Below, in pieces: positions 54,619 to 62,983 of a stretch of DNA of 64,000 nt. Numbering within the stretch: the first letter of the stretch is position 1; the number at the start of each line of letters is the position of its first letter. The DNA comes from Silvimonas terrae (GTDB lineage Bacteria; Pseudomonadota; Gammaproteobacteria; Burkholderiales; Chitinibacteraceae): NCBI RefSeq assembly GCF_014202765.1, contig NZ_JACHHN010000002.1, forward strand, positions 248,001 through 312,000, read 5' to 3'. The notes under the pieces were generated by a model that was not told where the DNA came from, made no database searches, and saw nothing but the letters and a program-made list of their open reading frames with translations. The position numbers were made by a program, and so were the translations under genes.

Positions 54619-55599
54619 ATGGTGCATCACATGGCAACGGACAAGCACGAAAAACACCCCGTCATCCAAGTCTGGTCTACGAATGAAGTCCCCCGCCCGC
54701 AGCGCTTTGATTATTGGGCGAATGCCCTGAGTCTTGCGCTGACGCCCATGCGTGTCGACAGCACCAACGAGCGCGACTTTTCCGCGCAGTTGACTGCGAC
54801 GTCACTCGGGCCGATTTCTGTCACGCGCTGCAAAGGCACCTCCCACAACAGTCACCGGGCGCGCCGCGAGTTGAGCTATAGCCAGGAACACAGTTACCAC
54901 TTGCTGGTCAGCGTGCAAAACGACTGGGGGCTGGTGCATCGCGGACATCACCTGCTGTCCCCTGGAGACGTCGTCTTTACCGATTCACAAGTTGCGCACG
55001 ATGTCGTGATTGAATCCCGTTTTGACATCGTTAATCTGAAATTGCCGGTGGATTGGGTCAATGCCTGGCTACCAGACCCAAGCCTGCTGGTGGGGCGGCC
55101 AATCTCAAGGGGCGAGGGTTGGGGGCAGACCTTGTCGAGCGTGTTGAGCTGTCTGTCTCCCGAATTCGTGGCCTCCGCCCCGGTGCCGCACTCTGTGCTG
55201 GCCGATCAGATCGGTGCATTGCTGGCCATGAACGCCGGTGGCGTGAATCCGCCCAAGGCGGCCGATCGGGCACTGCGCGACGCGGTGCACGACTGTATCG
55301 TGCAGCGGTGTAGCGAGCCCATGCTGACCGCCAGCGACATTGCGGCGTGCCTGAGCGTCTCCGAGAGCGATCTGCATGCGGCCTTGTCCGCGTTTGCCGA
55401 GACCTTTGCAACCAGTCTGCTGGCGGCCAGGGTGGACCTGGCCACCCAGTTGCTCACTTCGCCCGTCTGGGCGCAGCTGACTGAAACCGAGATCGGCCGG
55501 CAAGCGGGTTTTGTGGATATGGCGCATTTTGAGCGCGCCTGCTTGCGCTGTAACGGGCGTACTCCGGCCCAAATGCGAACCTCCCAATCCCGGCAATAA
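54619..55599 (+). CDS. AraC-family regulator (tandem copy 3)
   Basis: Third paralogue, 326 aa from ATG 54619 (ATG 54631 also possible). Shares PQRFDYWANALSLALTPMRVDS, DVVFTDSQVAHDVVIESRFDIVNLKL and the GWGQTLSSVLSCLSPEFV block. Its first HTH is more divergent (IAACLSVSESDLHAALSAFAETFATSLLAARV) and the second reads IGRQAGFVDMAHFERACLRCNGRTPAQMR, where the usual SHFxRxFKK is altered. It may have changed or weakened DNA recognition. A 132-base gap separates it from copy 2. Confidence 0.92.
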   Translation: MVHHMATDKHEKHPVIQVWSTNEVPRPQRFDYWANALSLALTPMRVDSTNERDFSAQLTATSLGPISVTRCKGTSHNSHRARRELSYSQEHSYHLLVSVQNDWGLVHRGHHLLSPGDVVFTDSQVAHDVVIESRFDIVNLKLPVDWVNAWLPDPSLLVGRPISRGEGWGQTLSSVLSCLSPEFVASAPVPHSVLADQIGALLAMNAGGVNPPKAADRALRDAVHDCIVQRCSEPMLTASDIAACLSVSESDLHAALSAFAETFATSLLAARVDLATQLLTSPVWAQLTETEIGRQAGFVDMAHFERACLRCNGRTPAQMRTSQSRQ

Positions 55600-55754
55600 A
55601 TCCCGAACCGGTCTATCTCGATGGTGATAGCCGCAATGCAGACTGACTGTTGATTCGGGCCCGTAGAAGGCGGCGTAGTTTTCCTGTGGCGGGGCGCAAC
55701 TGCCGGCGCGTTTTGGCAGACCGCTCCCGTCTGTAAACCACAAGGAGAAACATC

Positions 55755-55982
55755 ATGCCAAGTACCATGTTCTACGCAAAAAATCTCCCGAATTGGGAGC
55801 GCATCTTGCGTGTGATTGCGGGCCTCGCGGTCGCTGTACTCGCCGTTTACTACTGGCCCGGAATGATAGGCTGGATTGTCGCCATTTCTGCGCTGGGGAT
55901 TGTGGCCACCGGGCTGGTGGGCTTTTGCCCCATGTGCGCCATGGCAGGCCGCCGACTGGCCAAGGCTGCCGCAAAGAAGTGA
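55755..55982 (+). CDS. DUF2892 small inner-membrane protein
   Basis: A 75-residue protein: NLPNWERILRVIAGLAVAVLAVYYW, a second hydrophobic stretch and the closing GFCPMCAMAGRR, the hallmark of DUF2892 (also the membrane tail of YgaP rhodanese). Two membrane segments with a Cys-Pro-x-Cys pair. A strong AAGGAG site lies before the ATG. Function unclear; relatives are linked to sulfur or thiosulfate metabolism. Confidence 0.88.
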   Translation: MPSTMFYAKNLPNWERILRVIAGLAVAVLAVYYWPGMIGWIVAISALGIVATGLVGFCPMCAMAGRRLAKAAAKK

Positions 55983-56096
55983 GCTTGCAAGCTGGCATGT
56001 GCAATTTTTTCGCACATGCTGGCGCATCTCGTGAAACGGCACGGCGAGCTGACGCGGGCAAGATCAAACCGTCCAGACTTCCACGGAAGACAAATC

Positions 56097-57035
56097 ATGA
56101 CTCACGCTATTCAACGCCTGCTGACAGTGGCTATGTTTGCCCTGGCTCTGGCGGGCGCGCAGGCCGCCGAACAGGTCGAACAACATACCCGCAGCGTTGC
56201 GGGGGTGCCCATCCACTATCTGCAAACCGGCTCGGGCGATGGCACACCGGTGGTGCTACTGCACGGCTACGCCGAAGAAAGCGATATGTGGATTCCCCTG
56301 ATGCAGCAACTCGCGCCCCAACGCGTCGTCATCGCCCCGGATTTACCCGGCGCAGGGCAGAGCGGATTTCTGCCGGCCTACACCAAGGTGGCCATGGCCC
56401 AGTCCATCCACGCGCTGGTTCAGCAACTGGGCTACAAAAAAGTCAAAATCGTTGGGCATGACATCGGCCTGATGGTGGCCTATGCCTATGCCGCGCAGTA
56501 CCCGGATGAAACCGACAGCGTCGTGCTGATGGAGTCTTTTTTGCCAGGAGTAGGAGATTGGTACAAAACCTGGCAACGGCAGGACAAATGGCATTTCCAC
56601 TTTTACGGTGATACCGCAGAAAAACTCACCGCCGGCCGCGAGCGCATCTATCTTGATCATTTCTGGAACGATTTTGCTGCGGACCCACAACACGCTGTGC
56701 CGGAACATACGCGCGAGCAATGGGCCGCCGTTTACGCTCAACCGGGCAGGATGCATGCGGGGTTTGAGTGGTTCCATGCGTTTGAACTGGATGCGAAAGA
56801 CTTTGGCGAGCTCTCAAAAACACCGCTGACCATGCCGCTCCTGACTGTGGCGGGTGAAAAATCCGCAGGGGTGTTTCTGATCGGCCAGGGCAAGTTGGTC
56901 GATCCCAACGCCCAAGGCATCGTCATCCCGGGTGTGGGCCACTGGCTGATGGAAGAAGCGCCGCAACAAACCATGGCCATACTGACCGCATTCATCAACG
57001 ATCCAGCCTCGGTTCAAGGCATTGCGAACCGATAA
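56097..57035 (+). CDS. Secreted epoxide-hydrolase-like alpha/beta hydrolase (copy 2)
   Basis: From ATG 56097 the protein is 312 aa with a signal peptide (about 1-21, cut after AQAA). It has LLHGYAEESDMW, the nucleophile elbow GHDIGL with Asp, an aromatic cap region (YKTWQRQDKWHFHFYGD) and the catalytic His in PGVGHWLMEEAPQQ. It is a paralogue of the hydrolase at 44995-45975 (shared layout VRY/VPIHYL, GxD(M/I)G, MVAYAYAAQ). It is followed by an SDR gene after 32 bases. Confidence 0.9.
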   Translation: MTHAIQRLLTVAMFALALAGAQAAEQVEQHTRSVAGVPIHYLQTGSGDGTPVVLLHGYAEESDMWIPLMQQLAPQRVVIAPDLPGAGQSGFLPAYTKVAMAQSIHALVQQLGYKKVKIVGHDIGLMVAYAYAAQYPDETDSVVLMESFLPGVGDWYKTWQRQDKWHFHFYGDTAEKLTAGRERIYLDHFWNDFAADPQHAVPEHTREQWAAVYAQPGRMHAGFEWFHAFELDAKDFGELSKTPLTMPLLTVAGEKSAGVFLIGQGKLVDPNAQGIVIPGVGHWLMEEAPQQTMAILTAFINDPASVQGIANR

Positions 57036-57067
57036 TGCCAGCCAGGCCAACCATTGGAGTGCTTCAA

Positions 57068-57805
57068 ATGTCCAAAGAAACCAGAACCGCCATCGTGACC
57101 GGGGCCTCGCAAGGTATTGGCGCCGCACTGGCCATCCGCCTTGCCGCTGACGGTTTTCAGGTGGTGGTCAACTACGCCAATAGCCGCGCAGGTGCTGAGA
57201 AAGTGGTCGCAACCATCGAGGCTGCAGGCGTTGTTGCAAAAGCCGTTCAAGCAAATGTGGCGGATCCGGCTGCGGTCGTCAGTCTCTTTGATTTTGCGGA
57301 AGCCGAGTTTGGGCCGGTTGATGTGCTGGTGAACAATGCTGGCGTTGCCAAAATGGTGCCCTTGGCGGAAGTGAGTGATGAGGACTTCCAGCAGTTAATG
57401 GCGGTCAATGTAACGGGCACTTTCAATGGTATGCGTGAGGGGGCTCGCCGTGTGCGCGACGGTGGCCGGATTATCAACTTCTCAACCAGCCTGATCGGGA
57501 ATTACGCGCCGGGCGGTGGTGTTTATGCCGCGACCAAGGCTGCGGTCGAAGCGATGACTCACACCCTCGCAAAAGAACTGGGTTCCCGCCGAGTAACGGT
57601 GAATGCCGTTGCACCCGGCCCGGTCGCAACCGACATGTTTTTTAACAGCCGGTCGGCTGAAGCGGCGAAGAGCGCAATCAATGCCATTCCGCTGGGCAGG
57701 CTTGGGGAGCCTGAGGATATTGCGAACATCGTGTCTTTTTTGGCCAGCCCGGAAAGTGAATGGATCAACGGGCAGGTGATCAAGGCCAATGGCGGCCGCA
57801 ACTAA
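57068..57805 (+). CDS. Short-chain dehydrogenase/reductase (copy 2)
   Basis: A 245-residue classical SDR from ATG 57068: TGASQGIGAALAIRLA near residue 10, NNAGVAKM, catalytic Ser in NFSTSLIGNYAPGGGVYAATKAAVEA with the YxxxK pair, and PGPVATDMFF. The N-S after strand 2 (VVNYANSRAGA) is the type that often prefers NADP. An earlier start at 57035 overlaps the hydrolase stop but adds residues atypical of the family. Probably co-transcribed with the hydrolase. Confidence 0.93.
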   Translation: MSKETRTAIVTGASQGIGAALAIRLAADGFQVVVNYANSRAGAEKVVATIEAAGVVAKAVQANVADPAAVVSLFDFAEAEFGPVDVLVNNAGVAKMVPLAEVSDEDFQQLMAVNVTGTFNGMREGARRVRDGGRIINFSTSLIGNYAPGGGVYAATKAAVEAMTHTLAKELGSRRVTVNAVAPGPVATDMFFNSRSAEAAKSAINAIPLGRLGEPEDIANIVSFLASPESEWINGQVIKANGGRN

Positions 57806-57875
57806 ATCCTGTGAACAGGTGGCGAGGAGGGGCGCGCGTTCACGCCAATATCCAGCCGCTCACTAGCCGCCCTAC

Positions 57876-59600
57876 TTAACGCCATAAATTGGTACGGCTC
57901 AGCTCCAGCACTTGCGCGGCCCGACCATCCAGAATGGCGCGGGCCACATACAGACTGAAACCGCGTGCTTGCGAGAAAGTCACTTTGGGTGGCATGGCCA
58001 GTTCTTGCCGATTGGTGACGACGTCGATCAATGCCGGGCCATCGTGGGCAAAGGCGCGCGCCAGTGCGGCATCAAGATCAGCCGGGTCTTCTACCCGTTG
58101 TCCATACAAGCCCATGGCAGTGACCACGGCCCCAAAGTCCGGGTTAACCAGTTCGGTGGCCGTTTCCAGGAAGCCGGCGGCTTTCATTTCCAGCTCCACA
58201 AAGCCCAGCGCGCCGTTGTTGAACACCACAATCTTGATCGGCAGCTTCTCCTGCACGGCAGTGATCAGATCGCCCATCAACATGGTCAGGCCGCCATCTC
58301 CGCACAGCGCCACCACCTGGCGTTGTGGCGCCGCCGCTTTGGCGCCCAGCGCTTGCGCCAGCGCATTGGCCATCGAACCGTGATTGAACGAGCCAATCAG
58401 CCGGCGCTGGCCGTTCATTTGGAGATAGCGCGCCGCCCACAAGGTGGGCGTGCCTACATCGGCGGTAAAGATGGCATCCGGCGCGGCCAGTTCGCTAACC
58501 CGCTGCGCCAGATATTGCGGATGAATCGGTTTGCGCCCGGCATGACCCACCGCCAGTTCATCCAGTTCTTTGCGGGTTTTGGTGTAATGCGCCAGCGCGC
58601 GGTCCAGATGAGTACGGTCACTGCGCGCTGCCAGCGCAGGCAGCAACGCCCGGATAGTCTGGCCCACATCCCCCACGACGCCCAGTGCCAGCGGGTGGCG
58701 CAAGCCCAGCCGTTCGCCGGCCAGATCCACCTGGATCACTTTGGCGTTTTGCGGATAAAACTGCCGGTAAGGAAAGGTGCTGCCCAACACCAGCAAGGTG
58801 TCGCAGCTTTCCATGGCGTAATAACCACTGGCAAAGCCAATCAAACCCGTCATGCCCACATCATACGGGTTGTCGTATTCGATATATTCCTTGCCCCGTA
58901 GTGCATGCACCACCGGCGCTTGCAGTGCCTCGGCCAGTTGCACCACCTCATCATGCGCACCGGCACAACCGGCGCCACACAAGAGGGTGATGTTTTTGCC
59001 CGCGTTGAGTAACGCCGCCATGTGTTCCAGTTCGGCTGCCGCTGGCAACACGCGCGGTGTGGCCTGGCGCGGCCAGACCGGGTCTGGCGCATCGGTGGCC
59101 GCGCTCAGCGCCACATCGCCCGACAGCACCAGTACGGCGACGCCTTTACGGGTCAGCGCCGCCTGAATGGCGGTGCCCAGCATGCGCGGCAATTGCTCTG
59201 GTGTGGCGACCAGTTCGCAATACACGCTGCATTCCTTGAACAGAATCTGCGGGTGGGTTTCCTGGAAGTAATCGCTACCCACTTCGCCGCTGGGGATATG
59301 CGCCGCAATCGCCAGCACCGGCACGTGGTTGCGCTGGCAATCAAACAAGCCATTGATCAGATGCAGATTACCCGGCCCGCAACTGCCGGCGCACACCGCC
59401 AAGCCCTCCGTGATCACCGCCGCTGCACCCGCCGCGAACGCCGCCACTTCTTCATGCCGGGTGTGTACCCAGCGCAGGCCTGGCTTGCGGCGGATCGCGT
59501 CGGTAATGCCGTTGAGCGAGTCCCCGGCGACGCCAAAAATCTGCGAAACCCCCAGCGCTTCGAGCGTGTCGATGAGTACGTCAGCAACCAGTCTGGCCAT
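57876..59600 (-). CDS. poxB: Pyruvate dehydrogenase (quinone) / pyruvate oxidase
   Basis: ThDP- and FAD-dependent enzyme that decarboxylates pyruvate to acetate and passes electrons to quinone at the membrane. From ATG 59600 the protein is 574 aa, close to E. coli PoxB (572). Visible are the N-terminal PYR domain with catalytic Glu (RHEEVAAFAAGA), the central FAD-binding domain, and the C-terminal PP domain with the ThDP motif GDGGLTMLMGDLITAVQEKLPIKIVVFNN. The last 40 residues (LAMPPKVTFSQARGFSLY...) match PoxB-type lipid-binding tails in layout. A longer reading to 59726 is rejected. Confidence 0.9.
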   Translation of the reverse strand: MARLVADVLIDTLEALGVSQIFGVAGDSLNGITDAIRRKPGLRWVHTRHEEVAAFAAGAAAVITEGLAVCAGSCGPGNLHLINGLFDCQRNHVPVLAIAAHIPSGEVGSDYFQETHPQILFKECSVYCELVATPEQLPRMLGTAIQAALTRKGVAVLVLSGDVALSAATDAPDPVWPRQATPRVLPAAAELEHMAALLNAGKNITLLCGAGCAGAHDEVVQLAEALQAPVVHALRGKEYIEYDNPYDVGMTGLIGFASGYYAMESCDTLLVLGSTFPYRQFYPQNAKVIQVDLAGERLGLRHPLALGVVGDVGQTIRALLPALAARSDRTHLDRALAHYTKTRKELDELAVGHAGRKPIHPQYLAQRVSELAAPDAIFTADVGTPTLWAARYLQMNGQRRLIGSFNHGSMANALAQALGAKAAAPQRQVVALCGDGGLTMLMGDLITAVQEKLPIKIVVFNNGALGFVELEMKAAGFLETATELVNPDFGAVVTAMGLYGQRVEDPADLDAALARAFAHDGPALIDVVTNRQELAMPPKVTFSQARGFSLYVARAILDGRAAQVLELSRTNLWR

Positions 59601-59788
59601 GTAAGAGCGTCCTTGTGATGGGAAAGTACTCGATCTGCGTCGTTCAAAGGTCCGTTTTATCTGGCGGTCGGGCATAACCGGCCCATGCCGAACACTGGCC
59701 GACGCTCCTGAAACAGGCCGGGTCAATTGCGCTGCCGACCCAAGGCTGCAGCCTGCGCCCCAGACTTGCTTGTTTTAGGTGAAGGGCG

Positions 59789-60025
59789 TCAGTTGCGCCA
59801 GTAATTGTTGGCAGCTGCGATCGTCGCAAATTCGGTGGCTACGATCTGACAGGTCTGCAGCAGCATGCCCGCGTTCTGGCTATAGATTTCACGCAGATCT
59901 TCGCGGATGGCCGCATCCGGCTGGGCTGCCTTGACGATCAACCGCGCCATTTTCATGGCGAGCGCACGGCCTTCTTCAGGCGTGGCGACGATCAACGAAT
60001 TGTTGGGAATCAGATCAGATGACAT
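59789..60025 (-). CDS. Small helical protein of unknown function
   Basis: From ATG 60025 a 78-residue protein (SDLIPNNSLIVATPEEGRALA..., then IREDLREIYSQNAGMLLQTCQIVATEFATIAAANNYWRN). Soluble and mostly helical, no family recognised. A longer reading to 60178 starts inside a terminator hairpin and is rejected. It lies upstream of poxB on the same strand, 188 bases away. Confidence 0.65.
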   Translation of the reverse strand: MSSDLIPNNSLIVATPEEGRALAMKMARLIVKAAQPDAAIREDLREIYSQNAGMLLQTCQIVATEFATIAAANNYWRN

Positions 60026-60169
60026 GCGGGGCTCCGTAGCTGAGAGGGGCGTTTCATCGCTAAGTGGATGCCGCATTATCTGGCCCGAGCCCAGGCGTCG
60101 GAACCCATCTGAAGGCGTAGCCCGGACTATGCACCAGGCGTGGGTACACTTCCCGGTCAGACCGTGTTT

Positions 60170-60213
60170 AAAAAGCATAAAGCCCGGTCATTTGATCGGG
60201 CTTTATGCTTTTT
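60170..60213. terminator. Strong bidirectional terminator without an obvious gene
   Basis: A 17-bp perfect stem AAAAAGCATAAAGCCCG (60170-60186) / CGGGCTTTATGCTTTTT (60197-60213), loop of 10 bases, ending in T runs on both strands. The porin has its own terminator 77 bases earlier, so this one is either a back-up or the end of an unannotated small RNA. Confidence 0.85.
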
Positions 60214-60289
60214 GTCCTCTTCAGGCAGAGGGTGGTGTGGTGGTTGCAAAAGGCCTGCATAGCGCCTGCATGAGGGCATGGCAGCAAAA

Positions 60290-60317
60290 AGAAAACCGGG
60301 CAGAAGCCCGGTTTTCC
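60290..60317 (-). terminator. Porin gene terminator
   Basis: Stem AAAACCGGGC / GCCCGGTTTT with a short loop, lying about 30 bases after the porin stop on the minus strand and followed there by a T run (CTTTTTG). Confidence 0.88.
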
Positions 60318-60345
60318 TTGCAATCAACCAACCTTTAAGTCCGGA

Positions 60346-61542
60346 TTAGAAATCCGAACGGAAGCCGGTCAGCACCGTGAAGGTGGTCTGGCCATTCTTG
60401 GCAACCAGCGAGCCAGAGTTGTTCTGGAACGCGAATTGGGTGCCGGTCTTGGCGCCGCTGTTCTTCAGGCCAACAGCGGAGGTGTACCAACGGGTTTGCT
60501 TGGACAGATAGTAGACCGACGACAGGGAGTACTGTTGACCGGTCAGGTCATCCACTTCGTAAACCTTGTTGGAACGGCTGTACAGAGCTTGCAGTTCGAA
60601 CTTCGGGTTGAACCAGTAGTTACCGGTAACCAGGTAGTTGTTCCAGTTGTACGTGCCCAGGGTCGGAGCCTTGGAGTCATGTTCGGTGGAAACACGTTCC
60701 CAGCCCAGGCCCAAGCCCAGACCGAAGTCGAAGTTGTACGATGCGGCCAGTTCAAAGCCGTCAGTCTTCGCGCCGTCAGTCACGTTGTAGGTGGTGACAG
60801 GCGGAGTAGCGGTGTTGGTGGTACCAGTGGTATCGCCAGTGGAGATGCCGCTGATCTGGCTGAACGAACGGTTCTTGGCGTACTGGTACACAGCAGCAGC
60901 GTTGAAGCCACCGAAGTTGTACAGGCCGGCGATACCGTAGATCGGGGACGCGCCGGTGGAGGTCGGGGAACCGTCCAGACCAACGTTAGCGCGAACCTGG
61001 AAACCACCCCAAACTGGCGATTCGTAAGCCAGGTTGTCGTTCAGACGGGTTTGCAGCTGACCCCAAGTACCATTCTTGCCCTTGAAGTCGGTGCTGTCGA
61101 GGAAGTCATCGAACAGGCCGGACAGCTTGGAAGCAGTGAAGGTGTTCTTGTAGGTGTTGTCGTAGTTACCAGCGCGGAATGTACCGAAGTCAGCGCCAGT
61201 GAAACCGATGAAGGAGTTACGGCCGGCCCAGGAACCGCCGCCCAGGCTCTTTGGCTTGGTGCCGTTGGTGTCGGCGTTAGCCGGAGCAGCGCCAATACCG
61301 GTTTCCAATTGCCAAATGGTGGCCCAGCCGGCGTTGTCCCACTTGTCCACGCCCTTGAAGCCGATGCGGGAAGAGGAATCAACGATACGGGTGGTGCTGG
61401 CGTTCGTCGGGGAAGTACCGTTGTAGTCACCGAAGTGATCGTATTCGACATCGGCACGGATAGAACCGTAGATGGTCACGTCGGCCAGAGCCAACGGGGT
61501 AACAAAAGCAGCAGCCAGAGCTGCAACCATGATTTTTTTCAT
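60346..61542 (-). CDS. General Gram-negative porin
   Basis: Trimeric 16-stranded outer-membrane porin of the betaproteobacterial Porin_4 / OmpC-like type. From ATG 61542 (GGAGA upstream) it is 398 aa: signal peptide 1-20 (cut after LALA), VTIYGSIRADVEYDH as first strand, SRIGFKGVDKW, WQLETGIG, FIGFTGADFGTFRAGNYDNTYK (loop 3 area) and a C-terminal FTVLTGFRSDF ending in Phe. It starts downstream of a Pho-box-like site and has a leader of about 190 bases, so phosphate-starvation control is likely. It may carry anions, but selectivity cannot be read from sequence. Confidence 0.94.
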   Translation of the reverse strand: MKKIMVAALAAAFVTPLALADVTIYGSIRADVEYDHFGDYNGTSPTNASTTRIVDSSSRIGFKGVDKWDNAGWATIWQLETGIGAAPANADTNGTKPKSLGGGSWAGRNSFIGFTGADFGTFRAGNYDNTYKNTFTASKLSGLFDDFLDSTDFKGKNGTWGQLQTRLNDNLAYESPVWGGFQVRANVGLDGSPTSTGASPIYGIAGLYNFGGFNAAAVYQYAKNRSFSQISGISTGDTTGTTNTATPPVTTYNVTDGAKTDGFELAASYNFDFGLGLGLGWERVSTEHDSKAPTLGTYNWNNYLVTGNYWFNPKFELQALYSRSNKVYEVDDLTGQQYSLSSVYYLSKQTRWYTSAVGLKNSGAKTGTQFAFQNNSGSLVAKNGQTTFTVLTGFRSDF

Positions 61543-61735
61543 TTGGACTATCTCCGTTTGCGGATAACAATGCAGACACTTTCGTCTCTGCAACTTTGAA
61601 ACCGAGGCGGGTAAATCAGCCTGAGGCTAATTTGCCATTGCCGGATTACGATGAAACTTCGTGAGACCCGTGGTTTCGTTTTGACTGGGCTGTTCGATCA
61701 CGCGTATCGAATCGTCTTCTTGTGAAACCGGCGCC

Positions 61736-61741
61736 AGTCTA
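61736..61741 (-). promoter_or_regulatory. Candidate -10 box of the porin promoter
   Basis: TAGACT on the minus strand, 10 bases downstream of the Pho-box-like repeat. This is the spacing at PhoB-activated promoters, where the box replaces the -35. The predicted transcript starts near 61729. Confidence 0.5.
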
Positions 61742-61751
61742 GGACCGTATG

Positions 61752-61769
61752 ATGACAGAAATATGACAT
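61752..61769 (-). promoter_or_regulatory. Pho-box-like site (PhoB) upstream of the porin
   Basis: On the minus strand ATGTCAT-ATTT-CTGTCAT, two 7-base direct repeats separated by an AT-rich 4-base spacer, 210 bases upstream of the porin start. The known consensus is CTGTCAT-AAAT-CTGTCAT, so only the first base of the left repeat differs among the half-sites. Confidence 0.7.
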
Positions 61770-62031
61770 TTATAGGTCTGCAAGCGCTTATGGATACAAC
61801 TCATATTCCAAAATATATAGGAAAGCACCCTAAAACGGTCGAATATTGGGGATAACCACTAAGAAAAGCTGCTTTTTTTCAGACTTGTTGTTGTAGAAAA
61901 ACAACTACAAAAAGTAATGATGACAGGCTGCAACAGATCAACTACGCCTTAAAAACCACAATTGGCCGGAAATTACAGTGGCAATGAATGCTGCTAAATC
62001 CTTTTAAGCCAGATAAATACAAGCTTGTACG

Positions 62032-62069
62032 AAAAAATGACCCGGTTTTGACAGACCGGGTCATTTTTT
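62032..62069. terminator. Bidirectional terminator after trpC
   Basis: Stem AAATGACCCGGT / ACCGGGTCATTT with an 8-base loop, flanked by A and T runs on both sides, about 120 bases after the trpC stop on the minus strand. Confidence 0.9.
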
Positions 62070-62188
62070 TGAGATTGCCTTGCAGCAGACGAGCGTTGAT
62101 AAAAAGCTTGCCAGCGGTTACTTTTTTCTGTTTGAAATTCCTGGCAGGAATATTTCTATAAAAAAAGTTTAGTAGATCGGGCAAAAAA

Positions 62189-62977
62189 TCAGGCAAAAAG
62201 CTGTGCCAATGCAGCGCCGGGTTGCGCCGCGCGCATAAAAGCTTCGCCCACAAGGAAGGTATGTACGCTGTGCTGGCGCATCAGTTTGACGTCGTCAGCA
62301 GTGAGAATGCCGCTTTCCGTGACGGCGATACGATCGGCGCCAATGCGTGGCAACAGATCAAGCGTGTTTTGCAGGCTGACTTCAAAGGTACGCAGATTGC
62401 GATTGTTGACGCCCACCAATGGGGTGTTCAGTTCCAGCGCCAGATCCAGCTCTTCGCCGTTGTGTACTTCAACCAGTACGGCCATCCCCAGCGCGTGGGC
62501 GATGGCTTCCAGGTCTTTCATCTGCGCCAGTTCGAGTTCTGCCGCAATCAGCAAAATACAATCGGCACCCCAGGCGCGTGCTTCAAACACCTGGTATTCA
62601 TCGATCATGAAGTCTTTGCGCAGCGCGGGCAGGGCGCAAGCGGCGCGTGCGGCTTTCAGATAATCTGCGTGCCCCTGAAAATACTGCTCGTCAGTCAACA
62701 CAGACAAACAAGCTGCGCCATGTTCGGCGTAGCTTTGCGCAATCGCAGCAGGCTGAAAGTCTGCGCGAATCACGCCCTTGGATGGGCTGGCCTTTTTGAC
62801 TTCTGCGATCACGCCAGCCAAACCGGCAGCATGTTTTGCCCGCAAGGCGCCGACAAAGTCACGTACATCCTGGCGTGACTCGGCCTGCTCCCGGATGGTG
62901 GCCGCGGAGATCGCCTTTTTGGCGGCTGCCACCTCGTCAACTTTGGTGGCGATAATTTTCTTCAGAATGTCGGACAT
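62189..62977 (-). CDS. trpC: Indole-3-glycerol phosphate synthase
   Basis: Closes the indole ring in tryptophan synthesis, converting carboxyphenylamino-deoxyribulose phosphate to indole-glycerol phosphate. The 262-residue TIM barrel shows [16 protein letters not shown] (conserved Glu and Lys), [38 protein letters not shown] (catalytic Lys), [14 protein letters not shown] and AVTESGI, each as in the family. Monofunctional (no TrpF). The start is 6 bases after the trpD stop, so the two are co-transcribed. Confidence 0.96.
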   Translation of the reverse strand: MSDILKKIIATKVDEVAAAKKAISAATIREQAESRQDVRDFVGALRAKHAAGLAGVIAEVKKASPSKGVIRADFQPAAIAQSYAEHGAACLSVLTDEQYFQGHADYLKAARAACALPALRKDFMIDEYQVFEARAWGADCILLIAAELELAQMKDLEAIAHALGMAVLVEVHNGEELDLALELNTPLVGVNNRNLRTFEVSLQNTLDLLPRIGADRIAVTESGILTADDVKLMRQHSVHTFLVGEAFMRAAQPGAALAQLFA

Positions 62978-62983
62978 GGCGGA

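Larger units (their letters stand above)
60026..60345. other. Intergenic region with two terminators
   Basis: 320 bases between the small-protein gene and the porin gene. It holds the porin terminator and a second strong hairpin not explained by an annotated gene; both are listed separately. Confidence 0.6.
61543..62188. other. Intergenic region between porin and trpC
   Basis: 646 bases. Contains the porin leader, its -10 and Pho box, an AT-rich stretch (about 61790-61930) and the trpC terminator. The ORF on the minus strand across 61942-62253 runs through the terminator and is not real. No other gene is supported. Confidence 0.7.

Noticed and set aside
61942-62253. 103-residue minus-strand ORF
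   Set aside because: Runs through the strong bidirectional terminator and into trpC; no start signal or family.
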